A stretch of DNA of 64,000 bases from Vibrio hepatarius (GCF_001274785.1 NZ_LHPI01000002.1:1-64000); one strand, 5' to 3'. Positions 54,320 to 62,263 are shown, counted from the stretch's first letter. The notes: generated by a model not told the origin, from the letters alone. A program made the numbers and translations.

Positions 54320-54384
54320 TTCAGAGTATTATCGGTCAACAGTAATTAGGAAGTGTGCGCTAAAGATGTTTCACAGATGGCACT
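54161..54384 (+). pseudogene. Truncated comM remnant
   Basis: The frame begins exactly like comM (MGLAVIHSRASVGVEAPNVT) and continues to VKESRNRVRNTIF, then loses similarity and stops at 54349. After 54319 about 294 bp is missing relative to the intact gene: 54331-54361 aligns with 56339-56369 (23 of 31 identical, including 13 in a row, GGAAGTGTGCGCT). Weaker similarity runs to about 54384. So this was a longer comM copy, now internally deleted and 3' truncated. It lacks the AAA ATPase domain. Confidence 0.85.
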
Positions 54385-54495
54385 ATCATCTTCATCTACT
54401 CTTGAAAGCCAAAAATAACTTCATTATTGCTATCAACATCTTAGTGAAAACCTTCATTAAGAGTTATTTATACTATGTGAAGTTACGGTAAAACC

Positions 54496-54565
54496 CCGTA
54501 CAAAGTTGTTGACTTTGTAGTCAAAGCATACCAGACTCCAACATGTACGGTGTTAACCCGTACAT
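54496..54565. promoter_or_regulatory. Candidate operator of the toxin-antitoxin operon
   Basis: ATGTACGG (54543-54550) and CCGTACAT (54558-54565) form a perfect 8-bp inverted repeat around 7 bp. A third half-site CCGTACA lies at 54496-54502, and TTGACT-TTGT-AGTCAA sits between. Repeated half-sites upstream of a ribbon-helix-helix antitoxin gene suggest autoregulation. The rest of 54385-54690 is AT rich and without genes. Confidence 0.5.
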
Positions 54566-54689
54566 TTAAATAGTAATTAGTGGTTATATTAATAGTTCAT
54601 CAAAAATATAGGTATATAGATAGTTCTTTGGAACATCTACTAAGTAAATTAGGAGTTTCCGACGCACTAAGCAGTGCAAGGAGTAAAAA

Positions 54690-54980
54690 ATGAGTGCACT
54701 TAAAAAAGAGAGAGTTGAGTTTCGTCTGTCTGAAAGTGAGAAAAGCGTTTTAGAGGAAGCTGCGCTACTTTCTAATACTACAATAAGTAAATTTGTATCA
54801 GAAACAACAGTAGCTAAAGCGCAAGAAGTTATTAGCGAACATAAAAGATTGCAAATAGAAGCAAGTCAGTGGGAGTCTGTAATGGACGCACTGGAAAATC
54901 CAGCAGAACCAACTGATCTGATGCAGGAAATCATTGGAATGTCGTTGGAGGAATCTTGGACGGTAAAGATCAAAAACTAG
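54690..54980 (+). CDS. DUF1778 (TacA-like) antitoxin
   Basis: 96-aa protein with an N-terminal ribbon-helix-helix (ERVEFRLSESEKSVLEEAAL, then NTTISKFVSETTVAKAQEV), typical of DUF1778 antitoxins that bind DNA and neutralise a GNAT toxin with the C-terminal part. The ATG follows CAAGGAG; a short hairpin GCACT / AGTGC (54664-54677) lies just before it. It overlaps the toxin gene by 25 bp. Lower G+C than neighbours, suggesting recent acquisition. Confidence 0.9.
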   Translation: MSALKKERVEFRLSESEKSVLEEAALLSNTTISKFVSETTVAKAQEVISEHKRLQIEASQWESVMDALENPAEPTDLMQEIIGMSLEESWTVKIKN

Positions 54981-55510
54981 AAGTTGAACGCTATGACCCT
55001 GACGTGAAATATGATTTTTCACAGTTTGATTGTGGTGTTTGTTCTTTAAATGACTACCTAACAAAGAATATGGCTAAAGAGCACGACAGAAGAGTGTCGA
55101 TTCCTCATCTTTGTATCGTCTCAAATGATGAGGGAATTCCCAAGAAAGTAGTGGGCTATTTCACTTTAGCTAGTAGTTCATTTGATAAGAAGCACGTATC
55201 AAACAAAGAAAGACGCAAATTTCCTTACAGTTCAGTACCATGTATATTACTTAGTAAAATAGCTGTATGTAAATCTGTACAAGGCCAGGGTTTAGGAAAA
55301 TGGCTTCTTGGTCGAGCAATCCGTCAAGCATATCTTTCATCTAGGGACGTAGGTGTTTACGCTCTATTTCTTCACGCTCGTGAGGGGCGTGAAGATTTTT
55401 ATGAGAAAGCAGGTATGATTCGTTCAAAAGAGCAGCCTGACATGTTCATCTACTCACTCAAACAATACGAAGAAGCATTGAAGAAAAAGCTTCTTTCCAG
55501 TAAGTCTTAA
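54956..55510 (+). CDS. GNAT acetyltransferase toxin (TacT/AtaT-like)
   Basis: 184-aa GNAT domain protein. Family features: the N-terminal FDCGVCSLNDYLTKNM segment of TacT-type toxins, VVGYFTLASSS, LSKIAVCKSVQGQGLGKWLL with the acetyl-CoA loop (QGQGLG), and YEKAGM near the C-terminus with the conserved tyrosine. TacT/AtaT relatives acetylate the amino acid on charged tRNA and block translation. The start is TTG after GGAGG. Forms a two-gene cassette with the antitoxin. Confidence 0.88.
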   Translation: MDGKDQKLEVERYDPDVKYDFSQFDCGVCSLNDYLTKNMAKEHDRRVSIPHLCIVSNDEGIPKKVVGYFTLASSSFDKKHVSNKERRKFPYSSVPCILLSKIAVCKSVQGQGLGKWLLGRAIRQAYLSSRDVGVYALFLHAREGREDFYEKAGMIRSKEQPDMFIYSLKQYEEALKKKLLSSKS

Positions 55511-55525
55511 ACTAAATATTTAAAG

Positions 55526-55556
55526 AGAAAGCGACCTTATTAGGTCGCTTTTCTTA
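55526..55556 (+). terminator. Terminator after the toxin gene
   Basis: AAAGCGACCT / AGGTCGCTTT with loop TATT is followed by TCTT. It closes the toxin-antitoxin transcript. The 55557-55731 stretch after it is AT rich, with a small hairpin CTCGCTATA / TATAGTGAG (55692-55713) and no gene. Confidence 0.8.
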
Positions 55557-55731
55557 TATAAGCTTATAGGGAAATCAACAAGACTATTAGATGCATGATG
55601 ATTACTAGATGTATTATTTCTTACGGTCAATTTAAAGCTAAGTTTTAACTCTACGTACTTGTAAGTATCAGAGATTGTATTTACTAATGTACTCGCTATA
55701 GAGATATAGTGAGGTCGAACACTAGGGACGT

Positions 55732-56033
55732 CACATATCCGTTAGATGACAAGCAAAAACTCATACTTTTTTCACATTCTATCAGCAACTGATCAAGCTA
55801 TATAACAACCTTGATTGTGATTTAGACAATTTATCAAGGAGATAAATAGTGAATGGCGAAAAAGTGATGGTTTTATGGGATTAGCGGTAATTCATAGTCG
55901 AGCTTCGGTTGGCGTAGAAGCGCCCAATGTGACGGTGGAAGTGCACATCAGTAACGGCATGCCGGGATTTACGTTAGTCGGTTTACCGGAAACCACCGTC
56001 AAAGAATCGCGCGATCGGGTGCGCAGTGCGATC
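55732..56033. repeat. Right copy of 302-bp direct repeat
   Basis: This copy matches 54018-54319 and includes the upstream region and 5' end of the intact comM. The comM leader, its ribosome binding site and the first 50 or so codons are all inside. See the left copy for the difference count. Confidence 0.95.
55849..55884 (+). CDS. Short upstream frame overlapping the comM start
   Basis: A GTG preceded by AAGGAG at good spacing opens an 11-codon frame (MNGEKVMVLWD) whose stop codon overlaps the first codons of comM. comM itself has no clear Shine-Dalgarno. The frame is kept in the left copy (MNGEKVTVLWD). It may couple translation of comM to the short frame. No function is known; it may be unexpressed. 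Confidence 0.35.
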   Translation: MNGEKVMVLWD

Positions 56034-57398
56034 ATTAATTCACGGTTTGAGTTTCCCGCGAAACGGATCACGGTCAACTTGGCACCGGCCGATCTCCCCA
56101 AAGAGGGCGGCCGGTTTGATTTACCAATCGCGCTAGGCATTTTGGCGGCGTCACAACAAATCCCGATGACAGACTTAGAAAGTAAGGAGTTTATTGGTGA
56201 ATTGGCTCTGTCGGGTGAACTACGCTCGGTAAAAGGCGTGTTGCCTGCCGCGCTTGCGGCGAATCGCGCCGAGCGTTGTTTGGTGGTGCCACAGCAGAAC
56301 GGTGACCAAGCAGCACTAGTCGGTAAGCATTTGCATAAATCGGCACAAAGTTTATTGGAAGTGTGCGCTGACTTATGTGACCAGCAGTCACTCACGCTCC
56401 ATCAAACGCAAAAACGCACTAAGTTAGCGTCTAATCAGCGCGATCTGCAAGATATCATCGGCCAACAGCAAGGAAAGCGCGCGTTGGAAATTGCCGCAGC
56501 GGGTAATCATAATCTTTTGTTCCTCGGGCCTCCCGGCACGGGAAAAACCATGTTGGCCTCTCGCTTGTGTGACTTGTTACCCGAGATGGATGATGAGGAG
56601 GCAATGGAAACCGCGTCGGTCGCCTCGCTCACGCAGCAAGAAATCAACGTTAACAACTGGAAGCAGCGCCCATTTCGATCACCGCACCACTCCAGTTCGA
56701 TGGCGGCACTGGTCGGTGGGGGAACCATTCCAAGACCGGGTGAGATCTCGCTGGCTCACAATGGTTTGCTGTTTCTCGATGAAATGCCCGAATTTGAGAG
56801 AAAAGTGCTCGACTCACTGCGTGAACCACTAGAATCCGGTGAAATCATTATTTCGCGCGCGCAGGGTAAAACCCGTTTTCCCGCCCGATTTCAGCTGGTG
56901 GGGGCTCTGAACCCGAGCCCAACAGGCTACTATGAAGGCAACCAATCACGCGTTAACCCTCAGTCGATTTTACGTTATCTCAGTCGTTTATCAGGACCAT
57001 TACTCGACCGCTTTGATATGTCGATTGAAATACCGTCGTTACCTAAAGGCACCTTAGCCGAGGGGGGAGATCGCGGTGAGCCGACGGTCGTGGTCAGAGA
57101 GCGGGTATTGGAAGCACGGGCAAGGATGCAACACCGAGCAAATAAATCCAATGCGCTGCTTGGCAGCCGAGAAATCGAGAAATATTGCCCGCTAAATAAG
57201 CCAGATGCGCAGTTTCTGGAAAGTGCCTTGCATCGGTTAGGCTTATCGATTCGCGCTTATCATCGCATCATCAAAGTGGCGCGAACCATCGCGGATTTGG
57301 AAGGGCAGGCGGACATCGAACGCGCTCACCTCGCAGAAGCATTGGGTTATCGAGCGATGGATCGCCTGTTGAAGCAATTGACCGCGCAAGCGGTGTAA
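55875..57398 (+). CDS. comM: ComM/YifB family Mg chelatase-like AAA ATPase
   Basis: 507-aa hexameric helicase that promotes branch migration in natural transformation. The N-terminal ChlI-type domain (MGLAVIHSRASVGVEAP) precedes the Mg-chelatase/AAA core. Walker A is LGPPGTGKTMLASRL (about residues 215-229) and Walker B is GLLFLDEMPEF. The C-terminal domain has LSIRAYHRIIKVARTIADLE. Complete and of normal length (E. coli 506). Its 5' part is duplicated upstream, separated by a toxin-antitoxin cassette. Divergent from ilvL, as in enterics. Confidence 0.94.
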   Translation: MGLAVIHSRASVGVEAPNVTVEVHISNGMPGFTLVGLPETTVKESRDRVRSAIINSRFEFPAKRITVNLAPADLPKEGGRFDLPIALGILAASQQIPMTDLESKEFIGELALSGELRSVKGVLPAALAANRAERCLVVPQQNGDQAALVGKHLHKSAQSLLEVCADLCDQQSLTLHQTQKRTKLASNQRDLQDIIGQQQGKRALEIAAAGNHNLLFLGPPGTGKTMLASRLCDLLPEMDDEEAMETASVASLTQQEINVNNWKQRPFRSPHHSSSMAALVGGGTIPRPGEISLAHNGLLFLDEMPEFERKVLDSLREPLESGEIIISRAQGKTRFPARFQLVGALNPSPTGYYEGNQSRVNPQSILRYLSRLSGPLLDRFDMSIEIPSLPKGTLAEGGDRGEPTVVVRERVLEARARMQHRANKSNALLGSREIEKYCPLNKPDAQFLESALHRLGLSIRAYHRIIKVARTIADLEGQADIERAHLAEALGYRAMDRLLKQLTAQAV

Positions 57399-57531
57399 CA
57401 GAACAAAGTCCTTAGTATTTGCTCTTGGTATGGTTGAATCGTCTGATTCTACTTTCGCTTGGGCGTAAACGTTTTCGTGTTCATTTAATGCAACGATATT
57501 ATGTTTTATGTTGCTTTTTTTAGAACAAAAC

Positions 57532-57616
57532 GTTGGTTATATAGCATTAGTTCTAGTGTGGTAATTATGATTTAATCAATTGGATACATAAGAAAATGGA
57601 ATGATATATAACCAAC
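57532..57616. repeat. 12-bp perfect inverted repeat upstream of the DUF3100 operon
   Basis: GTTGGTTATATA (57532-57543) and TATATAACCAAC (57605-57616) are perfect complements, 61 bp apart, and the second ends one base before the AAGGAAG ribosome site of the first gene. It may be a regulator's paired sites or the ends of a very short mobile element. Nothing else is recognised between 57399 and 57531. Confidence 0.6.
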
Positions 57617-57629
57617 AAGGAAGCTAAAT

Positions 57630-58472
57630 ATGAACAGCTTAAAAGGCCAGTTGGGCAACTGGCGACTTCACCTCTTGGTGATTGCAATCGCGGTCATTGC
57701 CGAGCTCGTCGGCGTCGTTAAAGTGCCGTTAGGCAGCAGCAGTGTGGTACTGCTCCCCCTCTTTTACGCATTTATAATCGGTTTGCTCTTTAATCCGAAT
57801 GTCGTCAGCGCCGCAAAACGCGTGCTGAGTTCGAAACAGGCTGAAAAAGCCACGCCAATCATCATTATTTCCGTTCTTCCTTTCTTGGCGAAATTCGGCA
57901 CGCTTATCGGTCCTTCTCTAAACAAAATCTTGGCGGTTGGTCCGGCGATGATTTTTCAGGAACTCGGCAACCTCGGCACTATCCTAGTCGCAATGCCTGT
58001 CGCGATATTGCTGCTGAAGATGGGACGTGAGTCTATTGGTGCGTGTTTCTCTATCGCCCGTGAGCCAAATATTGCTCTGATCTCAGATAAATATGGCCTG
58101 AAGAGTCCTGAAGGGATCGGCGTAATGGGTGTTTATGTTATGGGCACCATGTTCGGTACGTTGTATTTTGCGATTCTGGCATCTTTGTTGGCGTCAACAG
58201 AATGGTTTGATGTACGCGCATTAGCTATGGCATGTGGCGTCGGTAGTGGCAGTATGACGGCGGCGTGTTCTGCTGCGTTGGGCGAAAGTGTTCCCGCGAT
58301 GAAAGAAGAAATACTGGCATTGGCTGGTGCGAGTAACTTGCTAACTAACGCTACGGGTCTGTTTGTTGGGTTATTTATTGCCTTACCTTTGACCGAAAAA
58401 CTCTACCGCTTACTGGCGGGGAACAAGACGGAGAAACAAACACAGCAGCCAGGGAGCGATCTAAATGTCTAA
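57630..58472 (+). CDS. DUF3100 membrane protein, probable transporter subunit
   Basis: 280-aa protein with about eight hydrophobic segments, recognised as DUF3100. Conserved glycine-rich parts include PLGSSSVVLLPLFYAF and ACGVGSGSMTAACSAALGE. Function is not established. The operon context (small membrane protein, M20 hydrolase, LysR regulator) suggests uptake or export of an amidated metabolite. The ATG follows AAGGAAG. Overlaps the next gene by 8 bp. Confidence 0.8.
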   Translation: MNSLKGQLGNWRLHLLVIAIAVIAELVGVVKVPLGSSSVVLLPLFYAFIIGLLFNPNVVSAAKRVLSSKQAEKATPIIIISVLPFLAKFGTLIGPSLNKILAVGPAMIFQELGNLGTILVAMPVAILLLKMGRESIGACFSIAREPNIALISDKYGLKSPEGIGVMGVYVMGTMFGTLYFAILASLLASTEWFDVRALAMACGVGSGSMTAACSAALGESVPAMKEEILALAGASNLLTNATGLFVGLFIALPLTEKLYRLLAGNKTEKQTQQPGSDLNV

Positions 58473-58935
58473 TGCAGCAACGAAAAAGAATGTAAATGCC
58501 GATATCAACCTGATCGATTACGCGATGGTGTTGGCGATTGTGTGTGTCGTCGCGCTGATCAGTAACTGGACTGGTACTGGTGTAACGCCACTTTCCGCCC
58601 TGCCGGGTATGGCGATCATCTTTGCCATGGTAATGGCAGGCTTGGTGTTAGCGAAAGTCATGCCGTTTTACCTACCATCGGTGGCTTGGTTGTCGCTGGT
58701 GAGTGTGTTACTGACCATTCCGGCTTCACCGCTCGCAGAACCAATCCTCAGTTACGTAAAAGACATCAACTTTTTGAGCTTAGTAACGCCAGTGCTTGCA
58801 TACGCAGGTTTGGCGATCAGTAAACACGAGGTCACGACCTTTAAATCTGCCGGCGGCAAGATCGTACTGATTGCTATCCTAGTGTTCACCGGAACGTACA
58901 TTGGTTCTGTACTGGTTGCGAACGCGCTGCTTTAA
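58465..58935 (+). CDS. Small membrane partner of the DUF3100 protein
   Basis: 156-aa protein with about five hydrophobic helices (for example DYAMVLAIVCVVALISN, MAIIFAMVMAGLVLAKVM and IVLIAILVFTGTYIGSVLV). No named domain was recognised with confidence. The 8-bp overlap with the DUF3100 gene implies coupled translation and a two-part membrane complex. Function unknown. Confidence 0.75.
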   Translation: MSNAATKKNVNADINLIDYAMVLAIVCVVALISNWTGTGVTPLSALPGMAIIFAMVMAGLVLAKVMPFYLPSVAWLSLVSVLLTIPASPLAEPILSYVKDINFLSLVTPVLAYAGLAISKHEVTTFKSAGGKIVLIAILVFTGTYIGSVLVANALL

Positions 58936-58995
58936 GCGCGTTCAATCAAGATTGCCTAAGATTAATCAAAACAATAAAACAGCTAGAAAAAGGTT

Positions 58996-60168
58996 ATGAC
59001 TGAATACATCAAACATCACTCCGAAGAGCATGCTCAGCTCGTACAATGGCGACGTGATATCCATGCCCACCCTGAAACCGCTTATGAAGAATTCAGAACG
59101 TCGGAAATCGTCGCCGATATTCTCACTAGCTTAGGTCTAGAAGTGCATCGCGGCTTAGGTGGTACAGGGGTGGTCGCGACATTACACGGCAGTTTGGGCG
59201 CGGGAGAAAGCATCGGCCTGCGCGCGGATATGGACGCTCTCGACCTCGACGAGCTGAACACCTTCGCGCACTGCTCGACCCACCAAGGAAAAATGCACGC
59301 TTGTGGTCATGATGGCCATACCACGATGTTGCTCGGCGCCGCTGTGATGCTGGCGAAAAATCCGCACTTTAAAGGGACAGTACATTTTATTTTCCAACCC
59401 GCGGAAGAAAATGAAGCGGGTGCAAAAGCGATGATAAAAGATGGCTTGTTTGAGCGTTTCCCGGTCAAAGAAGTGTACGGTCTACACAACTGGCCAGCGT
59501 TGCCAGCTGGTGAAGCTGCGGTACATGATGGCGCAGTGATGGCCGCATTCGACACTTTTGATATCAAAATTGTCGGCGCGGGTGGACACGGCGCGATGCC
59601 ACACGACACAATCGACCCTGTCTATACTGCCAGTTTGATCATCAACGCATTACAAAGCGTGATTAGCCGTAATCTCGACCCACAAAAGTCTGGCGTGATC
59701 AGCGTAACGCAAATCAACGCTGGCCACGCTTACAACGTGATCCCCGAAGAAGTCGTGTTTGCCGGGACAACTCGCTCGTTCTGCCCTCAGGTTCGTGATT
59801 TGATCGAATCGCGAATGAAAGACGTGGTGACAAATATAGCGCACGCACAAGGGTGCAAAGCGGAAATTGTATATACTCGACGCTATCCAGCGACGATCAA
59901 CACGCCAGAGGAAGCGGCCAAGTGTCGCGCTGTGTTGGAACAAATGCCGGAGATCTCGCTCTTACACCTTAACCCACCAGCAAGTATGGGCGGTGAAGAC
60001 TTTGCGTTTATGCTGGAACAACGTCCTGGTGCGTATATTTGGTTAGGTAATGGTAGCCAGGAGCATACCCATAACCTGCATAGCCCGAACTACGACTTCA
60101 ACGATGATGTGCTGCCGATTGGCGCAAACTTCTGGGTAAGGCTGGTGCAGCATTTGCTGTCAAAATAA
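58996..60168 (+). CDS. M20 family amidohydrolase (hippurate/aminoacyl type)
   Basis: 390-aa zinc metallo-amidohydrolase of the M20D group. Metal-binding and catalytic motifs: HAHPETAYEEFRTSE, ADMDALDLDELN, HACGHDGHTTMLLGAA, FIFQPAEENEAGAKAMI and the final HNLHSPNYDFND. The dimerisation domain sits at about 180-295. Such enzymes cleave N-acyl amino acids or similar amides. It follows the two membrane genes and probably acts on what they transport. Exact substrate unknown. Confidence 0.9.
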   Translation: MTEYIKHHSEEHAQLVQWRRDIHAHPETAYEEFRTSEIVADILTSLGLEVHRGLGGTGVVATLHGSLGAGESIGLRADMDALDLDELNTFAHCSTHQGKMHACGHDGHTTMLLGAAVMLAKNPHFKGTVHFIFQPAEENEAGAKAMIKDGLFERFPVKEVYGLHNWPALPAGEAAVHDGAVMAAFDTFDIKIVGAGGHGAMPHDTIDPVYTASLIINALQSVISRNLDPQKSGVISVTQINAGHAYNVIPEEVVFAGTTRSFCPQVRDLIESRMKDVVTNIAHAQGCKAEIVYTRRYPATINTPEEAAKCRAVLEQMPEISLLHLNPPASMGGEDFAFMLEQRPGAYIWLGNGSQEHTHNLHSPNYDFNDDVLPIGANFWVRLVQHLLSK

Positions 60169-60189
60169 CGGAGTAGCAGTACAAGACCG

Positions 60190-61104
60190 ATGGATGATAG
60201 AGCCTTAAGATATTTCGAGGTGGTCGCTAAAACCAAAAGTATTCGTGCAGCGTCGGAGATTCTGCACGTTTCGCCGTCGGCGATTAGCCGCAAAGTGGCT
60301 CAGCTAGAATCACAACTCGATGTGCAGTTACTCGACCGAATTGGTCGTGGGGTCAACCTGACTGAATCGGGTCTTCGTTTGACCGAGTACATTCAAGACG
60401 TCAATCAGCGTAAAAACGACTTTATCTCGCAACTGTCAGAAATTGAGCACCTGCAATCGGGAACTCTGCGTATCTCAATCGGTGGCGGTTTTATCCCTGA
60501 CTTGCTCAATAACGCGATTACACAGTTTTCGCGTTTGCATCCCGGGGTGAAGTTGGTACTGCAAGTGGGTGGTGGCGATGATGTTATCGATAGCATCAAG
60601 AACGAAGAATCGGACATCGGTTTACTGCTTAATGCCAAGCACGACCCAAAAGTCGACGTACTCTATTCCTGCGCTTTCCAAGAGTTGAGCTTATTGGTGC
60701 CAAACCATAGTCCTTGGGCTGCACTCGAGGTTTGCTCTCCTTCCCAACTGTCTGAGATCCCATTGGCGTTATTGACTGAATCGTTCAGTATCCGCCGTGC
60801 GGTGAACCTTTATGAAGCTCGCCAACAAATTCGCTTGAAGTCGATCATGGAGTGCAACTCCTTTGAAGCACTGAAAAACTTTGTTGAAGCTGGTCTCGGT
60901 GGAGCCTTGCTACCGAAAGTGTGTGTGGCGAAAGAGTTGCAGAATCACTGCTTTGTCGCGATTCCTGTCGAGGGGATGCATACTCTAGATACATCCGTTG
61001 ACTTGGTGATGCGTAAGGGGCGATTGCAGAGCGGTTCAATCAAAGAAATGAAGTCGTGCATTATAAATTGCATGAGTGCGTTTAACGCGACGCAGCCTCG
61101 TTAG
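60190..61104 (+). CDS. LysR-type regulator of the DUF3100-M20 operon
   Basis: 304-aa LysR regulator: DNA-binding domain with RAASEILHVSPSAISRKVAQ and LLDRIGRGVNLTESG, then an effector domain. It starts 21 bp after the M20 gene on the same strand, so it is probably the operon's own regulator. The 12-bp inverted repeat before the operon is a candidate site, though LysR sites are usually shorter. Ligand unknown. Confidence 0.85.
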   Translation: MDDRALRYFEVVAKTKSIRAASEILHVSPSAISRKVAQLESQLDVQLLDRIGRGVNLTESGLRLTEYIQDVNQRKNDFISQLSEIEHLQSGTLRISIGGGFIPDLLNNAITQFSRLHPGVKLVLQVGGGDDVIDSIKNEESDIGLLLNAKHDPKVDVLYSCAFQELSLLVPNHSPWAALEVCSPSQLSEIPLALLTESFSIRRAVNLYEARQQIRLKSIMECNSFEALKNFVEAGLGGALLPKVCVAKELQNHCFVAIPVEGMHTLDTSVDLVMRKGRLQSGSIKEMKSCIINCMSAFNATQPR

Positions 61105-61232
61105 TCGTATCACACCCGTTTACGGGCCTTAACATAGCTATCTACTTGCTATTGTTAGGGAAATATTGCTATAACCAATAACTCATTCATAAGTGGTGGT
61201 TGTGTAATCGAGTACGCGACGAGGGATAGACA

Positions 61233-62204
61233 ATGAAGCTGCAGCAACTTCGCTATATTCGCGAAATACAGCGAAACGGATACAATATTTCATTAACTTC
61301 GCAGAAGTTATTCACTTCTCAGCCTGGGATCAGTAAGCAGGTTGCGCTGCTGGAAGATGAACTCGGCGTACAGATTTTTGAGCGACACGGTAAACATTTG
61401 TCCGGCCCGACCGAAATCGGCAAACAGATCATCCATGAAGCCAGTCAAATGCTGGAAATTGAAGACCGCATCAAAGCGATTTCAGCCAGCGTCTCTTCTC
61501 CGGAGCAAGGCCGCCTCAACATTTACACCACCAACGCGATTGCCAAATTCTTGTTACCAGAAAGCGTCCGCTACTTTATGAACCGCTACCCTAAAGTCTC
61601 GCTGCACATGGGGACGATTGAACCCGATACGCGAGGCAATACCCTGCCAACCGGTCCTTACGATTTTTCTATCGTGGCTCAAGATGTTGATGAGCAGATG
61701 GATCTGGCGATGCTGCCTGCTTATAAATGGTCATTGAGCTTGATTGTGCCGTCTGACCACCCGCTGGCGACGGCAGAAACGGTCACTCTTGAGCAAATCG
61801 CTCAGGAAAAGCTGATCAGTTACGAGCTGAAATCGACCGGACGCATTGCGATTGACAATGCCTTTGCCCAGCGCGGCCTAGATCCGCAATACATCGTGAC
61901 CGCTATGGACGTGGATGTGATCAAAGAGTACGTCAGTATGGGCGTAGGTATCGGCATTATCGCGTCGGTTGCGACCCACTCGATGAGCAGCTCGATTACT
62001 GTACGTTCGCTTGAAGGGTTAATTCCAGATTGTTACGCATGGCTTTGCTACAGCAAAAACATTTATTTACAGCGCTACATGTATGACTTTATCGAGAAGT
62101 TCGCGCCGCATTTGACCCGTTCGGTGATCGAAGAAACCGCGCACATGTCGAAGTCCGAACTGATGAAGTGGTTCGAAGACGTTCAGTTGCTCACTTATCG
62201 ATAG
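61233..62204 (+). CDS. CysB-type LysR regulator
   Basis: 323-aa protein of the CysB/Cbl group: the N-terminus MKLQQLRYIREIQRNGYN and TSQPGISKQVALLEDELGVQ align with CysB, as do YMYDFIEKFAPHLTR and the length (E. coli CysB 324). The effector loop reads YTTNAIAKF where E. coli CysB, as remembered, has ATTHTQARY, so the ligand may differ. It may be a second CysB-like regulator rather than the main one. Monocistronic, with a good terminator. Confidence 0.8.
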   Translation: MKLQQLRYIREIQRNGYNISLTSQKLFTSQPGISKQVALLEDELGVQIFERHGKHLSGPTEIGKQIIHEASQMLEIEDRIKAISASVSSPEQGRLNIYTTNAIAKFLLPESVRYFMNRYPKVSLHMGTIEPDTRGNTLPTGPYDFSIVAQDVDEQMDLAMLPAYKWSLSLIVPSDHPLATAETVTLEQIAQEKLISYELKSTGRIAIDNAFAQRGLDPQYIVTAMDVDVIKEYVSMGVGIGIIASVATHSMSSSITVRSLEGLIPDCYAWLCYSKNIYLQRYMYDFIEKFAPHLTRSVIEETAHMSKSELMKWFEDVQLLTYR

Positions 62205-62225
62205 GAGCAGTCTGCTGATCGAGTT

Positions 62226-62255
62226 GAAAACCACCTGATTGCAGGTGGTTTTTTC
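62226..62255. terminator. Terminator between the CysB-type gene and the DUF2860 gene
   Basis: AACCACCTG-ATTG-CAGGTGGTT followed by TTTTC, preceded by AAA; lies between convergent genes. Confidence 0.88.
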
Positions 62256-62263
62256 TTACCGGT

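Noticed and set aside
54370..54383. TGTTTCACAGATGG as a second parS site
   Set aside because: Only the left half matches parS; the right arm has no symmetry.
54320..55731. Superintegron cassette (attC) around the toxin-antitoxin genes
   Set aside because: DUF1778/GNAT pairs are common in vibrio integrons, but no attC-like core sites or long VCR-type repeat could be seen at either side. The flanking repeats are comM sequence.
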